Assembly: GCF_002304005.1 (NCBI RefSeq) | Contig: NZ_MRCQ01000013.1 | Location: 1-64,000, forward strand | Length of the DNA: 64,000 nucleotides | Direction: 5' to 3' | Origin: Flavobacterium sp. ACN6 | GTDB lineage: Bacteria > Bacteroidota > Bacteroidia > Flavobacteriales > Flavobacteriaceae | Shown: in pieces, positions 18,528 to 28,000 of the stretch | How positions within the stretch are numbered: position 1 is the stretch's first letter | Layout: every line of letters begins with the position of its first letter | Notes under the pieces: generated by a model | What the model was told of the DNA's origin: nothing | The model's database searches: none | What the model saw: only the letters and a program-made list of their open reading frames with translations | Made by a program: the position numbers and the translations under genes

Positions 18528-18694
18528 AGGCTCAAAGGTGCAGGGGAGCAGAGGTTCAAAGATTCAAACGTGCAGAGGTTCAAAGGCTAAAAAACTTTGT
18601 CGCTTTTAACCTTTGTTACTTTGTTACTTTTTTCTTAAAGGTTCAAAGGCTGAAAAACTTTGCCACTTTGTACCTCAGAACCTTTGCTCCTTCT
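18528..18694. repeat. 21-unit octamer inverted array
   Basis: From 18528 to 18591 eight consecutive units of consensus (A/G)GGnnCA(A/G) run in exact 8-bp register. From 18592 units of the complementary type (AACCTTTG, TTACTTTG) follow in the same register, then two AGGnnnAA units (18639-18654), then complementary units to 18694. The arms can pair into long imperfect hairpins. The last units encode the final residues and the stop of the GH88 gene. Confidence 0.9.
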
Positions 18695-19862
18695 TTCTTA
18701 ATAATGCTTCCAGAAAATAATAATCAGCATAAATTATAGGTTCGTCTATTTCGTCGTGTTTTGGCCAGTTTCCTGTGCTGTGATCGAGTAAAAAAGGAGC
18801 TTTTATTTTTGGATCTAAAATGTATTGATCCGTTTGAACGGAAGCCATTACTTTATCGGCGAAAGCCAAATAATTGTCCTTTTTTGTGTAAGTGTATAAT
18901 TCATATAATGCAGACGCCATAACCATTGCAGCTGAAACATCTCGAGGAGAATTTGGAATATCAGGATCTTTAAAATCCCAATACGGAATTCCGTCTTCGG
19001 GCAGTTTTTTATTCGTTATAAAAAAGTCTGCTGTTGCTTCAGCTTGTTTGAGATAGGCGGGATCTTTAGTATATCGGTACGACATTGTGAATCCATAAAC
19101 GGCCCAAGCCTGACCACGCGCCCAAACCGAATCATCATTATATCCCTGCAAAGTAGTTTTCTTTCTAACTTCACCCGTATTCGGATTATAATCAATAACA
19201 TGATAGCACGAGTTGTCTGCTCTAAATTGATTTTTTAAAGTGGTATTAGCGTGTTGAACTGCAACATCACGATATTTTGGATTTCCAGATAATTTTGAAG
19301 CTTCAAAAAGCAATTCCAGATTCATCATATTATCGATGATTACCGGATAATCCCAAATTGCGGCGTTGAAATCCCAGGAACGGATAGAACCCACTTTGGG
19401 ATTAAACCTTTTGCATAAAGTTTCGGCACCTCTAATAACTACGGCTTCGTATTCTTTCTTGTTTTCCACTTTTAGGGCCTCTCCAAAACTGCAAAACACT
19501 TTAAAACCTACGTCATGCGAATTACTATTAACACTTTCTTTCTTGCTGAAAGGAGTCCATTTTTGAGCTTGTTCTTTGTACTTAGAATCGCCTGTTAATC
19601 GGTATAACTGCCAAAGATTTCCGGCAAAAAAACCGCTTGTCCAATCTCTCGAAGGGACTTTGCGAATCTCATTGGTTTTGCTATTCATACTTCTTGGCAT
19701 CGACATAGAATCAACCGGATAGTCCAATAGCATTTTATATCGGGTTTCCAGAAGATTTCCTGCCGCTGCAGAAGTTTTGGTCTGAGAATTAATTCCGGAT
19801 TTGCACGCTGTCCCAAGCAGTGCAAACCCAAGAATTAAAGAAATGAAACTGACATTCTTCAT
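18675..19862 (-). CDS. GH88 unsaturated glucuronyl hydrolase
   Basis: The 395-residue lipoprotein (signal ending LLGTAC, Cys20) has the alpha/alpha-barrel of GH88. The two aspartates essential in the Bacillus enzyme are present: D117 in SHDVGF and D177 in VIIDNMMN. DDSVWARGQAWAVYG follows. These enzymes hydrolyse the 4,5-unsaturated uronic acid left at the non-reducing end by polysaccharide lyases, so the locus should include a lyase step. The lipoprotein signal suggests a periplasmic or outer-membrane place. The last residues (KKEQRF) and the stop are encoded by the octamer array behind it. It follows SusD with a 229-base spacer. Confidence 0.92.
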   Translation of the reverse strand: MKNVSFISLILGFALLGTACKSGINSQTKTSAAAGNLLETRYKMLLDYPVDSMSMPRSMNSKTNEIRKVPSRDWTSGFFAGNLWQLYRLTGDSKYKEQAQKWTPFSKKESVNSNSHDVGFKVFCSFGEALKVENKKEYEAVVIRGAETLCKRFNPKVGSIRSWDFNAAIWDYPVIIDNMMNLELLFEASKLSGNPKYRDVAVQHANTTLKNQFRADNSCYHVIDYNPNTGEVRKKTTLQGYNDDSVWARGQAWAVYGFTMSYRYTKDPAYLKQAEATADFFITNKKLPEDGIPYWDFKDPDIPNSPRDVSAAMVMASALYELYTYTKKDNYLAFADKVMASVQTDQYILDPKIKAPFLLDHSTGNWPKHDEIDEPIIYADYYFLEALLRKKEQRF

Positions 19863-19954
19863 ACTTACGTATTATTTTTTATTTTAAATTAAAAATTAAA
19901 AATCGACTATACTTTTTTATTCCGATTTCTATAATAAAATCGATTTTTTTTTGA

Positions 19955-20035
19955 AGCTATTCCCGCTATCCGTTCCAATCTTTTGTGGCGAACCCCGCCA
20001 CAAAAGGATTTCCACTTCTATCGGGGCTAGGAACT
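19955..20035. repeat. GC-richer palindromic element
   Basis: The centre is a perfect 10-bp inverted repeat, TTTTGTGGCG (19981-19990) and CGCCACAAAA (19996-20005). The flanks CCCGCTATCCG and CTATCGGGG can pair weakly outside it. It stands out from the AT-rich spacer between susD and GH88. It looks like a dispersed Bacteroidota intergenic element, but copy number elsewhere cannot be checked here. Confidence 0.65.
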
Positions 20036-20091
20036 CTTTTTCATAAAACAGTGCTATTTTTAATTTTAATTCTAAATTTTTAATTTATTGT

Positions 20092-21612
20092 TTAGTAACC
20101 AGGATTATTTGGTTTTAAATTCGGATTAATAGCCAATTCGGTTCCTGGTAAAGGCCATAAATAATCTTTGTTTGGATCAAAGTTAGCGTGCGGTTCTAAG
20201 CCGGCTGGGCCAAATACTTCTGATCCAATTTTTAATCTTTTAATGTCATACCATCTGATGTATTCAAATGCTAGTTCCAATCTTCTTTCATCAATAACCA
20301 TTTTTCTGAAATCGGTTTGAGACAATCCCGGCGTTACGTTTGCAGGAAATGAAACCAATTTTCCAGCTTTGTTTCTCGCTCTTGCACGAACTCGGTTTAC
20401 ATAGCCATCAGCCTCAGTGGTTCCCGGATTAATTTCGTTTAAAGCTTCTGCTGCCGTAAGCAATACTTCTGCAAAACGCATCGTAATATAATTGTGCTGC
20501 GAAGTTCTTCCGTTGGCACCAGCTTTTCCCGGAAAACGGTAATATTTTGCAATATGCGGACGCGGCGCTTTTTCATTATCACTTGAAGGATAAATTTGTA
20601 ATGCTCCGCCTGGACCAGTTTTCTTTCTGATGATAGTATCAAAACTTACCGCTCTTCTGTAATCTCTTTGATCCCAAGTATTGAATACTTTTAAGGAAGG
20701 AACAGCAACAGAAAATCCTTGGCCGTAGCTGTAACTGTCATCTTTTAAGGAACCTGTAAAAAATGCAGTATAATCCTGACCGTAATTTCCAGAAGTTAAG
20801 TTGTTAAAATCGATTGTAAATAATGGTTCTTTTAAAGAAGCTGTTTTTGCAGCGTTAAATAAATCTTGAAAATCTGCATCCAGACCTAAACCAAATTTGG
20901 CTTCGTTTGTAATTACAAATTTGGCTTCATCATAGGCTTTTTGATAATTCCCTAAAGTCAAATAAACAGAAGCTAAATAACCTGCAGCAGTACCTTTTCC
21001 GGGAACGGCTTTTACTTTTGGTTTATCTTCCAGCCACTGTTTTGCAAATTCTAAATCGGCGATAATTTTTGGATAAACATCTGCTTCTTTTGTCCTGCTT
21101 AGAGAATTTACCTGAGCAACATCATTTACAACAAAATCAACATACGGAATATCTCCAAAAAGACGTACCAAATGATAATATGTAAAAGCTCTTGCAAAAT
21201 AAGCCTGAGCCACAATTGCATTTACTTTTGCAGGATCTCCCGGTGTTTTTTTAGCGCCTTCAATCGCCTGATTTGCCGCCGTTATAATCACATACGACTG
21301 CGGCCAAAAGTTGGCCACAAGTGCGTTAGTGTCATTCATGCTCATATCGTTAACATCGATACGCGCAGCCTGCGTGGTTCTGTCTCCAATATCAGACATA
21401 TCATCTCGAAGCATTAAGGCAATTGTAAATTCTCTTCCCCAGTAATTATTGTGGGCTATATTGGCAAAAGCTCCGTTTACAGCGGCCTGTAAATCATCTG
21501 TGTTATTAAAAAAGTTATCTGGACGAATTATTCCTACTGGTTTTTCTTCCAGATCAGAACATCCAAAAAAAGCGAGTGTTCCGAAGAATAGAAAAGCGAT
21601 ATATTTTTTCAT
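20092..21612 (-). CDS. SusD/RagB family outer-membrane glycan-binding lipoprotein
   Basis: The product is 506 residues from the ATG at 21612. A Met 13 codons upstream is possible, but the lipoprotein signal (MKKYIAFLFFGTLAFFGC) starts at 21612. It has N-terminal SusD repeats with TPR-like helices (WPQSYVIITAANQAIEGAK, AIVAQAYFARAFTYYHLVRL) and the C-terminal block MRFAEVLLTAAEALNEI, then ELAFEYIRWYDIKRL. SusD caps the SusC pore and captures oligosaccharide at the cell surface. It follows susC with a 184-base spacer in the same direction, so the pair works as one unit. Ligand specificity cannot be read from the sequence; the neighbouring enzymes suggest a uronate glycan. Confidence 0.95.
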   Translation of the reverse strand: MKKYIAFLFFGTLAFFGCSDLEEKPVGIIRPDNFFNNTDDLQAAVNGAFANIAHNNYWGREFTIALMLRDDMSDIGDRTTQAARIDVNDMSMNDTNALVANFWPQSYVIITAANQAIEGAKKTPGDPAKVNAIVAQAYFARAFTYYHLVRLFGDIPYVDFVVNDVAQVNSLSRTKEADVYPKIIADLEFAKQWLEDKPKVKAVPGKGTAAGYLASVYLTLGNYQKAYDEAKFVITNEAKFGLGLDADFQDLFNAAKTASLKEPLFTIDFNNLTSGNYGQDYTAFFTGSLKDDSYSYGQGFSVAVPSLKVFNTWDQRDYRRAVSFDTIIRKKTGPGGALQIYPSSDNEKAPRPHIAKYYRFPGKAGANGRTSQHNYITMRFAEVLLTAAEALNEINPGTTEADGYVNRVRARARNKAGKLVSFPANVTPGLSQTDFRKMVIDERRLELAFEYIRWYDIKRLKIGSEVFGPAGLEPHANFDPNKDYLWPLPGTELAINPNLKPNNPGY

Positions 21613-21796
21613 AGTATTATTTTTAGGTATTAGGTGTATAATTGAACACATAGAAACATGGCTTTTAGGAACGATAATTAAGGCGTTTCATTTGCATTAC
21701 TAATCATAGCATTTTGCGTTTAGCTATTTGTAAAACTGGTTTTTTAATTTTCCTCTTTGACAAAAAAATCTATATTTCTATGTGTTTACTATTAGA

Positions 21797-24700
21797 CTAA
21801 AATTTCACATTAAATCCAGCAGTGAACGTTCTTACGTTTGGATATCCTCCATAGTCCAATCCTAAATTGGTATTACTACGTGAATTAGTGTCGTTTAAGT
21901 AATTGGTTTCAGGATCTGAACCAGGATAATCTGTAATTGTCCAAAGGTTTTGTACACTGATGTAAAAACGAACTTTGCTTAGTCCCATCTTAGTAACAAT
22001 TTTCTCGTCTAAGCTATATCCTAAAGAGATGTTTTTTAAACGAATATAACTTCCATCATAAACAAATCTTGAAGTAATTCTTTTGGTTCTTGCGGCATTT
22101 GCAGGAACGTTCGTATCTGTATTTGTTGGAGTCCACGCATCTAAAACTTCAGTTGTAGCATTGTTGTTTCCAGAAGCCAGTTCCATCAAAGTATAATTTA
22201 AGATTTGATTGCCTTGTGAACCTTGAAAGAAAATATTTAGGTCCAGATTTTTATACGTAAAATCATTATTGAATCCGAAGATGAAATCAGGATTTGGATT
22301 ACCAATGATCGTTTTATCTTGTGAATCTAATTTTCCGTCACCATTTACATCTCTAAATTTTTCACCGCCCGCTGCAGTTTCAAAATTCCCTGGTAAAACC
22401 GTTTCTCCCTGCTGAATTACGCCATCATAAATAAATCCGAAGAATGAACCAACTGGCTGACCGACTCTGAGAATCTGAGATTCAGTTGCTAAAAAGTGCC
22501 CTGGAGCAGAATTGATTAAAAGGTCTTTATTATCAGCGAGTTTCAATACTTTGTTTTTGTTTGAAGAAATATTAAAATTAGTTGACCAAGTAAAATCGGC
22601 GCCAACAAAGTTTTTCGTAGTAATTCCTAATTCCCATCCTTTATTTTCTAATTCTCCAACGTTTTGAAGTTGTGAAGCAATTCCTGAAATTCCTGGAAGA
22701 GGTCTGTTAAATAATAAATCTTTGGTAATTGTTTTATAATAATCTGCCGTAATACTAATTCGGTTATCAAACAAACCTAAATCGATTCCGTAATCCTGCT
22801 GATAAGAGGTCTCCCATTTCAAATTCGGATTATCCAAAGAAGTTAACTGAACTGCATTTACAATTACATCACCGCTTACATCATAAATTTCAGAAAATCT
22901 TGACAACGTAGAGTACGCGCCAATTGACGGATTTCCTGTTGCACCATAACTGGCTCTTAATTTTAAGTTTGAAACTGTTTTACTGTCTTTTAAGAAGTTT
23001 TCTTTTCCTAAATTCCAACCAATTGCTCCAGAAGGGAAAGTTCCGTATTTGTAGTTTTTGCTAAAGCTCGAAGAACCATCTCGTCTGGCAGTAAACGTTA
23101 GCAAATATTTATCATCATAATCAAAATTCAACCTTCCGAAAGCAGAGATTAATTCGGTTTCAGATAAATTAGAATCTGGTTTTAAGAATACTGTTCCTGC
23201 TCCAAGATTACGATACGAATTGGTATTAGTCAAAAATCCTCTTGAAGCTGCATACGAACTTTCGTTTTTGTTCTTTTGATAAGAATATCCTCCAAGAACG
23301 GTTAACATCCCTTTTTCAATAATTTCACGTTTAAAAGTCAAATAATTCTCTGTCAGGAAAGAAGAAAATCTAGTGTTGTTTACAGAAGCTTCTCCTTTAA
23401 TATTTTTTCCTGCAATTAAAGTAGAAGGAATAAATCTTCCAGTTTGCGAATTATTGTCGGTTAAACCTAATGTCGTTTTAAAATCAAGATCTTTTGTAAT
23501 TTGATATTGAGCAAAGAAATTGTTTCGGTTTACGATCGAAACCGTTTCCAGAATGTTCTCCATTGCCGTTGCGTACGGATTATCAATATCATCTCCAATT
23601 GGTGCCGTTGTAGTGTAAGTTCCATCGGTATTATAAATTCCTTTGTCAGGCATAAATCTATAAGCTGCCGCAATAACACCTGCTGCACCCGTTCCGCCTG
23701 CACCAGTCTGACTGATGATTCCTTCTTTGTTTTGTTTGCTTGTAAAAGTGTTTAAGCCTACTTTTAATTTCGGAGACAAATCGGCTTCAAGATTACTTAC
23801 AATAGTGTATTTATCAATTCCTGAATTAATTACGACTCCATCTTGATTAAAATACGTTCCAGAAACATAATATTTTACAGTATCAGAACCGCCTGAAAAT
23901 GACAATTGCGTATTCGAAATCATTCCGTCACGATAAATGATGTCCTGCCAGTCAGAATTTGCCGGCCCTTGCGTATGGGTTGTAAAACTTTGTCTGTAAG
24001 CAGCAAACTGATCTGCATTTAATAAATGCAATTTGTTGTTTACCGATTGTACAGAAGTCGAATTACTGAATTCAATTACAGGTTTTCCAGGTTTTCCTTT
24101 TTTGGTCGTTACCATAATAACCCCGTTTGAACCTCTGGATCCGTAAATTGCCGTCGCCGAAGCATCTTTTAAAACTTCAATAGAAGCAATGTCCTGAGGA
24201 GCGGGCATAGAAACTCCTGCAAAACCATCAACGACAATAAGCGCATCACCGCTGGCATTGATTGAAGTACCGCCACGAACCCTGATTTTTACAGGCGCAC
24301 CTGGTTCACCGCCATTATTGGACATTACAGAAACTCCCGCAGCACGGCCTTGTAAGGCTTGTTCTGCATTTAAAACAGGATAAGCTGTTAATTCTTTTGC
24401 CGTTACCGAAGATACAGAACCTGTAATATCACTCTTCTTACGCGTTCCGTAACCTACAACAATTACTTCTTCAAGAGCTTTAGTATCTGGCTTTAAACTT
24501 ACATTGATTACGGTTTTGTTTCCAACTGGAATTTCAACAGTTTGAAAGCCCACAAAATTGAAAACTAATACAGCATTTTTTTCTGAAACAATAACAGTAT
24601 AATTTCCATCCATATCTGCAGACGCTCCAACAGAGGAATTTTTAATATAGACATTCGCACCAGGAAGTCCGAGTAAATCTTCGCTCGAAGTAACTTTTCC

Positions 24701-24799
24701 GGTTACTTTTCGTTCCTGCGCATTCATAATGAAATTTACTAGTAAGAAAGATACCAGTAAACACCATTTAAACGGTTTGTTTTTTTGGTTTGTAAACAT
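21797..24799 (-). CDS. SusC/RagA family TonB-dependent transporter
   Basis: The 1000-residue protein has a signal peptide (to about residue 28), a carboxypeptidase-like domain (about 30-115, GKVTSSEDLLGLPGANVYIK), then the plug with EEVIVVGYGTRKKSDITGSV and SIEVLKDASATAIYGSRGSNGVI (about 120-235), and a C-terminal beta barrel ending in F (GFNVKF). This is the normal SusC plan: energised import of oligosaccharides through the outer membrane with SusD as lid. It is the first gene after the sensor and a terminator. A -7-like box lies 125 bases upstream, so susC and susD probably have their own promoter under the hybrid sensor. Confidence 0.96.
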   Translation of the reverse strand: MFTNQKNKPFKWCLLVSFLLVNFIMNAQERKVTGKVTSSEDLLGLPGANVYIKNSSVGASADMDGNYTVIVSEKNAVLVFNFVGFQTVEIPVGNKTVINVSLKPDTKALEEVIVVGYGTRKKSDITGSVSSVTAKELTAYPVLNAEQALQGRAAGVSVMSNNGGEPGAPVKIRVRGGTSINASGDALIVVDGFAGVSMPAPQDIASIEVLKDASATAIYGSRGSNGVIMVTTKKGKPGKPVIEFSNSTSVQSVNNKLHLLNADQFAAYRQSFTTHTQGPANSDWQDIIYRDGMISNTQLSFSGGSDTVKYYVSGTYFNQDGVVINSGIDKYTIVSNLEADLSPKLKVGLNTFTSKQNKEGIISQTGAGGTGAAGVIAAAYRFMPDKGIYNTDGTYTTTAPIGDDIDNPYATAMENILETVSIVNRNNFFAQYQITKDLDFKTTLGLTDNNSQTGRFIPSTLIAGKNIKGEASVNNTRFSSFLTENYLTFKREIIEKGMLTVLGGYSYQKNKNESSYAASRGFLTNTNSYRNLGAGTVFLKPDSNLSETELISAFGRLNFDYDDKYLLTFTARRDGSSSFSKNYKYGTFPSGAIGWNLGKENFLKDSKTVSNLKLRASYGATGNPSIGAYSTLSRFSEIYDVSGDVIVNAVQLTSLDNPNLKWETSYQQDYGIDLGLFDNRISITADYYKTITKDLLFNRPLPGISGIASQLQNVGELENKGWELGITTKNFVGADFTWSTNFNISSNKNKVLKLADNKDLLINSAPGHFLATESQILRVGQPVGSFFGFIYDGVIQQGETVLPGNFETAAGGEKFRDVNGDGKLDSQDKTIIGNPNPDFIFGFNNDFTYKNLDLNIFFQGSQGNQILNYTLMELASGNNNATTEVLDAWTPTNTDTNVPANAARTKRITSRFVYDGSYIRLKNISLGYSLDEKIVTKMGLSKVRFYISVQNLWTITDYPGSDPETNYLNDTNSRSNTNLGLDYGGYPNVRTFTAGFNVKF

Positions 24800-24923
24800 T
24801 CATTTTTTGGTTTTAAGGTTAATAAGTTAGATAAAGTAGAAAAGCAATAAACTCATTCCGATTATCACAATGACAAATAGGATTTGCAGCAATAAGAAGT
24901 TTGTTTTTTTGATTTTCATATCG

Positions 24924-24931
24924 CAAATGTA
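24924..24931 (-). promoter_or_regulatory. Candidate -7 box for susCD
   Basis: On the minus strand the bases read TACATTTG, an exact TAnnTTTG. The nearest suitable TTG is 24 bases upstream, longer than the usual 17-19, which fits a promoter that needs an activator such as the hybrid sensor. This is inference. Confidence 0.4.
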
Positions 24932-24956
24932 GAAGCCAAAAAAGAAATAGAAATAC

Positions 24957-24992
24957 AAAAAAGGGTATCTAAAAATACAGATACCCTTTTTT
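24957..24992 (-). terminator. Terminator of the hybrid sensor gene
   Basis: A 14-bp stem (24957-24970 with 24979-24992; core GGGTATCT / AGATACCC) with an 8-nt loop and T-runs on both strands. It separates the sensor gene from susC. Confidence 0.85.
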
Positions 24993-25015
24993 AAGCCTTT
25001 AAAAATGAGGAATTT

Positions 25016-28000
25016 TTAAGATACAGTCGAAGATTTATAAAATTTGTCTGCATATTGAGACGGCGTTTCTCCGTATTTTTTTTGAAAGCATTTGCTAAAG
25101 TATTTCGGATTGTTGAAACCAACTTTATAACTGATTTCTGAAACGTTTAACTTATTTTGTTCCAATAATTGAGCAGCACGTTTTAATCGGATTTCATGAA
25201 TGAATTCATTTGGTGTAAAATTCGTCCAGGCTTTAACTTTTAAAAATAGCATGGTACGGCTTACACCTAATTCTGAACAGAAAAACGGAATATCAAATTG
25301 TTCGTTCGAAATATTTTCTTCTACAATTTTAAATGCTTTTTTCAAAAGTTCTTCATCCAAAGACGAAACCGTAATTTCTGATGGAATAAAACTGTCTTCA
25401 CTTGAAAATTTCAATTTTAAACGTTCGGTTGAGTTTAAAAGATTTTTAACGCGAAGTTTAAATTCCATTAAATTGAATGGTTTACTTATGTAATCATCGG
25501 CGCCGCTTTCTAATCCTTCAAATTTATAAACTAATGAAGATCGGGAAGTCAATAAAATAACCGGAATATGACTGGTTTTGATGTTTTCTTTGATTTTAGA
25601 ACAAAGTTCCGTTCCCACCATTTCGGGCATAATAACATCGCTGATAATCAAATTCGGAACAAATTTTAAAGCTTTGTCCAATGCGATTTTTCCGTTTTCC
25701 GCTTCAATAATGTTATAGTCTTTTTTGAGCAGGTTTTTCATGAACTTTCTCAAAATCTTATGATCTTCAACAATCAGAATAGTTTGCTTTTCATCGTTGA
25801 CAAGTAAGTCTTCGATGTCTTCGTTTTCAATTGTTTCCGAAGACTCTAACTGCGCCGTATATTGCGAAATATCGTCACTGATTTTAAAATCAGTAATAAT
25901 TTCATTGTCTGAAAGATGATTTCGCCCAAGCGGAAGTGCGACTTTAAAAATAACACCGCCCGAAGTTTTATTAGTAACATTGATAGTTCCTTTATGCAGT
26001 TTTACAATGTTTTTTACAATTGAAAGTCCAATTCCAGTTCCTTTATTGTAGTTTTTCTGAACTTGATTGTGCATCGGAATTTCAAAAAACAAATTAAAAA
26101 TCTTATCAATATGTTCTTCTGAAATGCCAACTCCCGAATCTTCAACCGCAATAAATAGATTTTCGTGATCGTGATTGATTTTAATATGAATTGAACCGCC
26201 TTTTGGCGTATAGCGAAACGCATTGGAAATCAAATTATAAAATACACGTTCAAGTTTGTATCGGTCAAAATAAACCAGAATTTCTTCCTCTGAAGTTTCA
26301 AATGAATAATCATAACCGCCGTCTTTCGCATATTCTATAAACGATAGAAATATTTCTTTTGTGAATTTTACGACATTTCCATTTGCCGTTTCCAGCGTTG
26401 CCTGATCGTTTTCGAGTTTTCTAAAATCCATTAAACGATTAATCAAGCCCAATAAATGATTGGCACTTCCTTCAATCACCAGCAGTTTTTTGTACATTTC
26501 GTTTGTTCCGTTATAATCGGCTAGAATTTGCTGTAACGGACCTAAAATCAAAGTTAAAGGCGTTCTAAATTCATGTGAAATATTGGTAAAGAAATCCAGC
26601 TTTGCACGGTTATTTTCTTCAATACGTTTACTTTCCAGATATTCCAGTTCTAATTTTTGCTTCAGTCTGGCTTTCGATTTCATAATCCAGATTAAACCGT
26701 ATAAACCAAGACCAATTATAATTCCGTACAGTAAAAAAGCCCAGATACTGCGCCAAGGTGCCGGATTTACAATAACCGTAAGCGTGGTTGGGGTTTTGTT
26801 CCAAACGCCGTCGTTATTTGCACCGCGAACTTCAAAAGTATAAGTTCCCGGATTTTGAATGGCAAAATTGGCTTCGGAATTTTTGGTCGTTGTCCAGTTA
26901 TTTTCCAAACCTGTTAAACGATAACTGTATTGATTGTTTTTGGATCGAATGTAATTTGGAATCGCAAAGTTTATAGAGAAATTGGCCTTATCATAATCCA
27001 GTGTAATTGTTTGGGTAAAGCCAATGCTTTTTTCTAAAATCCCGTTTTTATCACTAGCATTTATCATTTCATTTTTGATTTTCAAATCAGTAATTAGAAC
27101 CTGCGGAGCATATTGATTTAGGGAAATTTTTGAAGCATCAAAATATGTGGCACCAGACGGACTTCCGAAATAAAACTGATTCGAATCTAATTTTAAAGCC
27201 GAATTATCGTTGAATTCATTACTTGCCAATCCGTCTTTTTGATCGTAAATGACAGTATTTTTTTGAGTAGTATTGTATTTGATGATTCCCTGATTGGTGC
27301 TGATCCATAAGTTTTTATCGTCATCTTCTAAAATAGAATGTATAGAAGTGATTACGGTATTCCCAATTTTGAGATTGATTTGGCTGAATTTTTTTCCGTC
27401 GAAATAATGCAGTCCTTTTGCTTTTGTTCCCACCCAGATTCGATTTTTAGAATCCTGAAACAAAGTCAAAATATCATCGCCCGATAAAGCCGAATGATCG
27501 TAAAAGAAATGCTGAATTGTATATTTATGCAGATTGAAGTTTTGGAGCGGAATCCGGTTCAAACCATTTTGAGTTCCTACCCAAAGTGCATTTTGTTTGT
27601 CAACTAAAATTGTTCGGATAATATTATTGGTCAGAAAAACCGATTTTGTATTATCACTTCCCATAATATGAAAAGTTTTATTTCCTGTGTTATACCGAAT
27701 TAAACCTTTTCCGAAAGTTCCAATCCATAAAATTTGGTTTTCGGTTTTAAGAGAATAAACGCCGGTTTCTTTTAATAAATCAATTAACTCAGGATTAATT
27801 CGGTTATCTTCAATTCTTTTTGAAATCGTATTGTAGGCAGATAATCCTTTAGAAAAAGTTCCAATCCATAAAATATGATCATCAGAAAGACACATTGCTT
27901 TGATATCATTTTTATTGCTTTGCCCAGTTTTACTGTTGATGTAGCTTACAGCCTCAGTCTTTTTATTGTAAATCGTGATACCGCCGCCTTCTGTTCCAAA

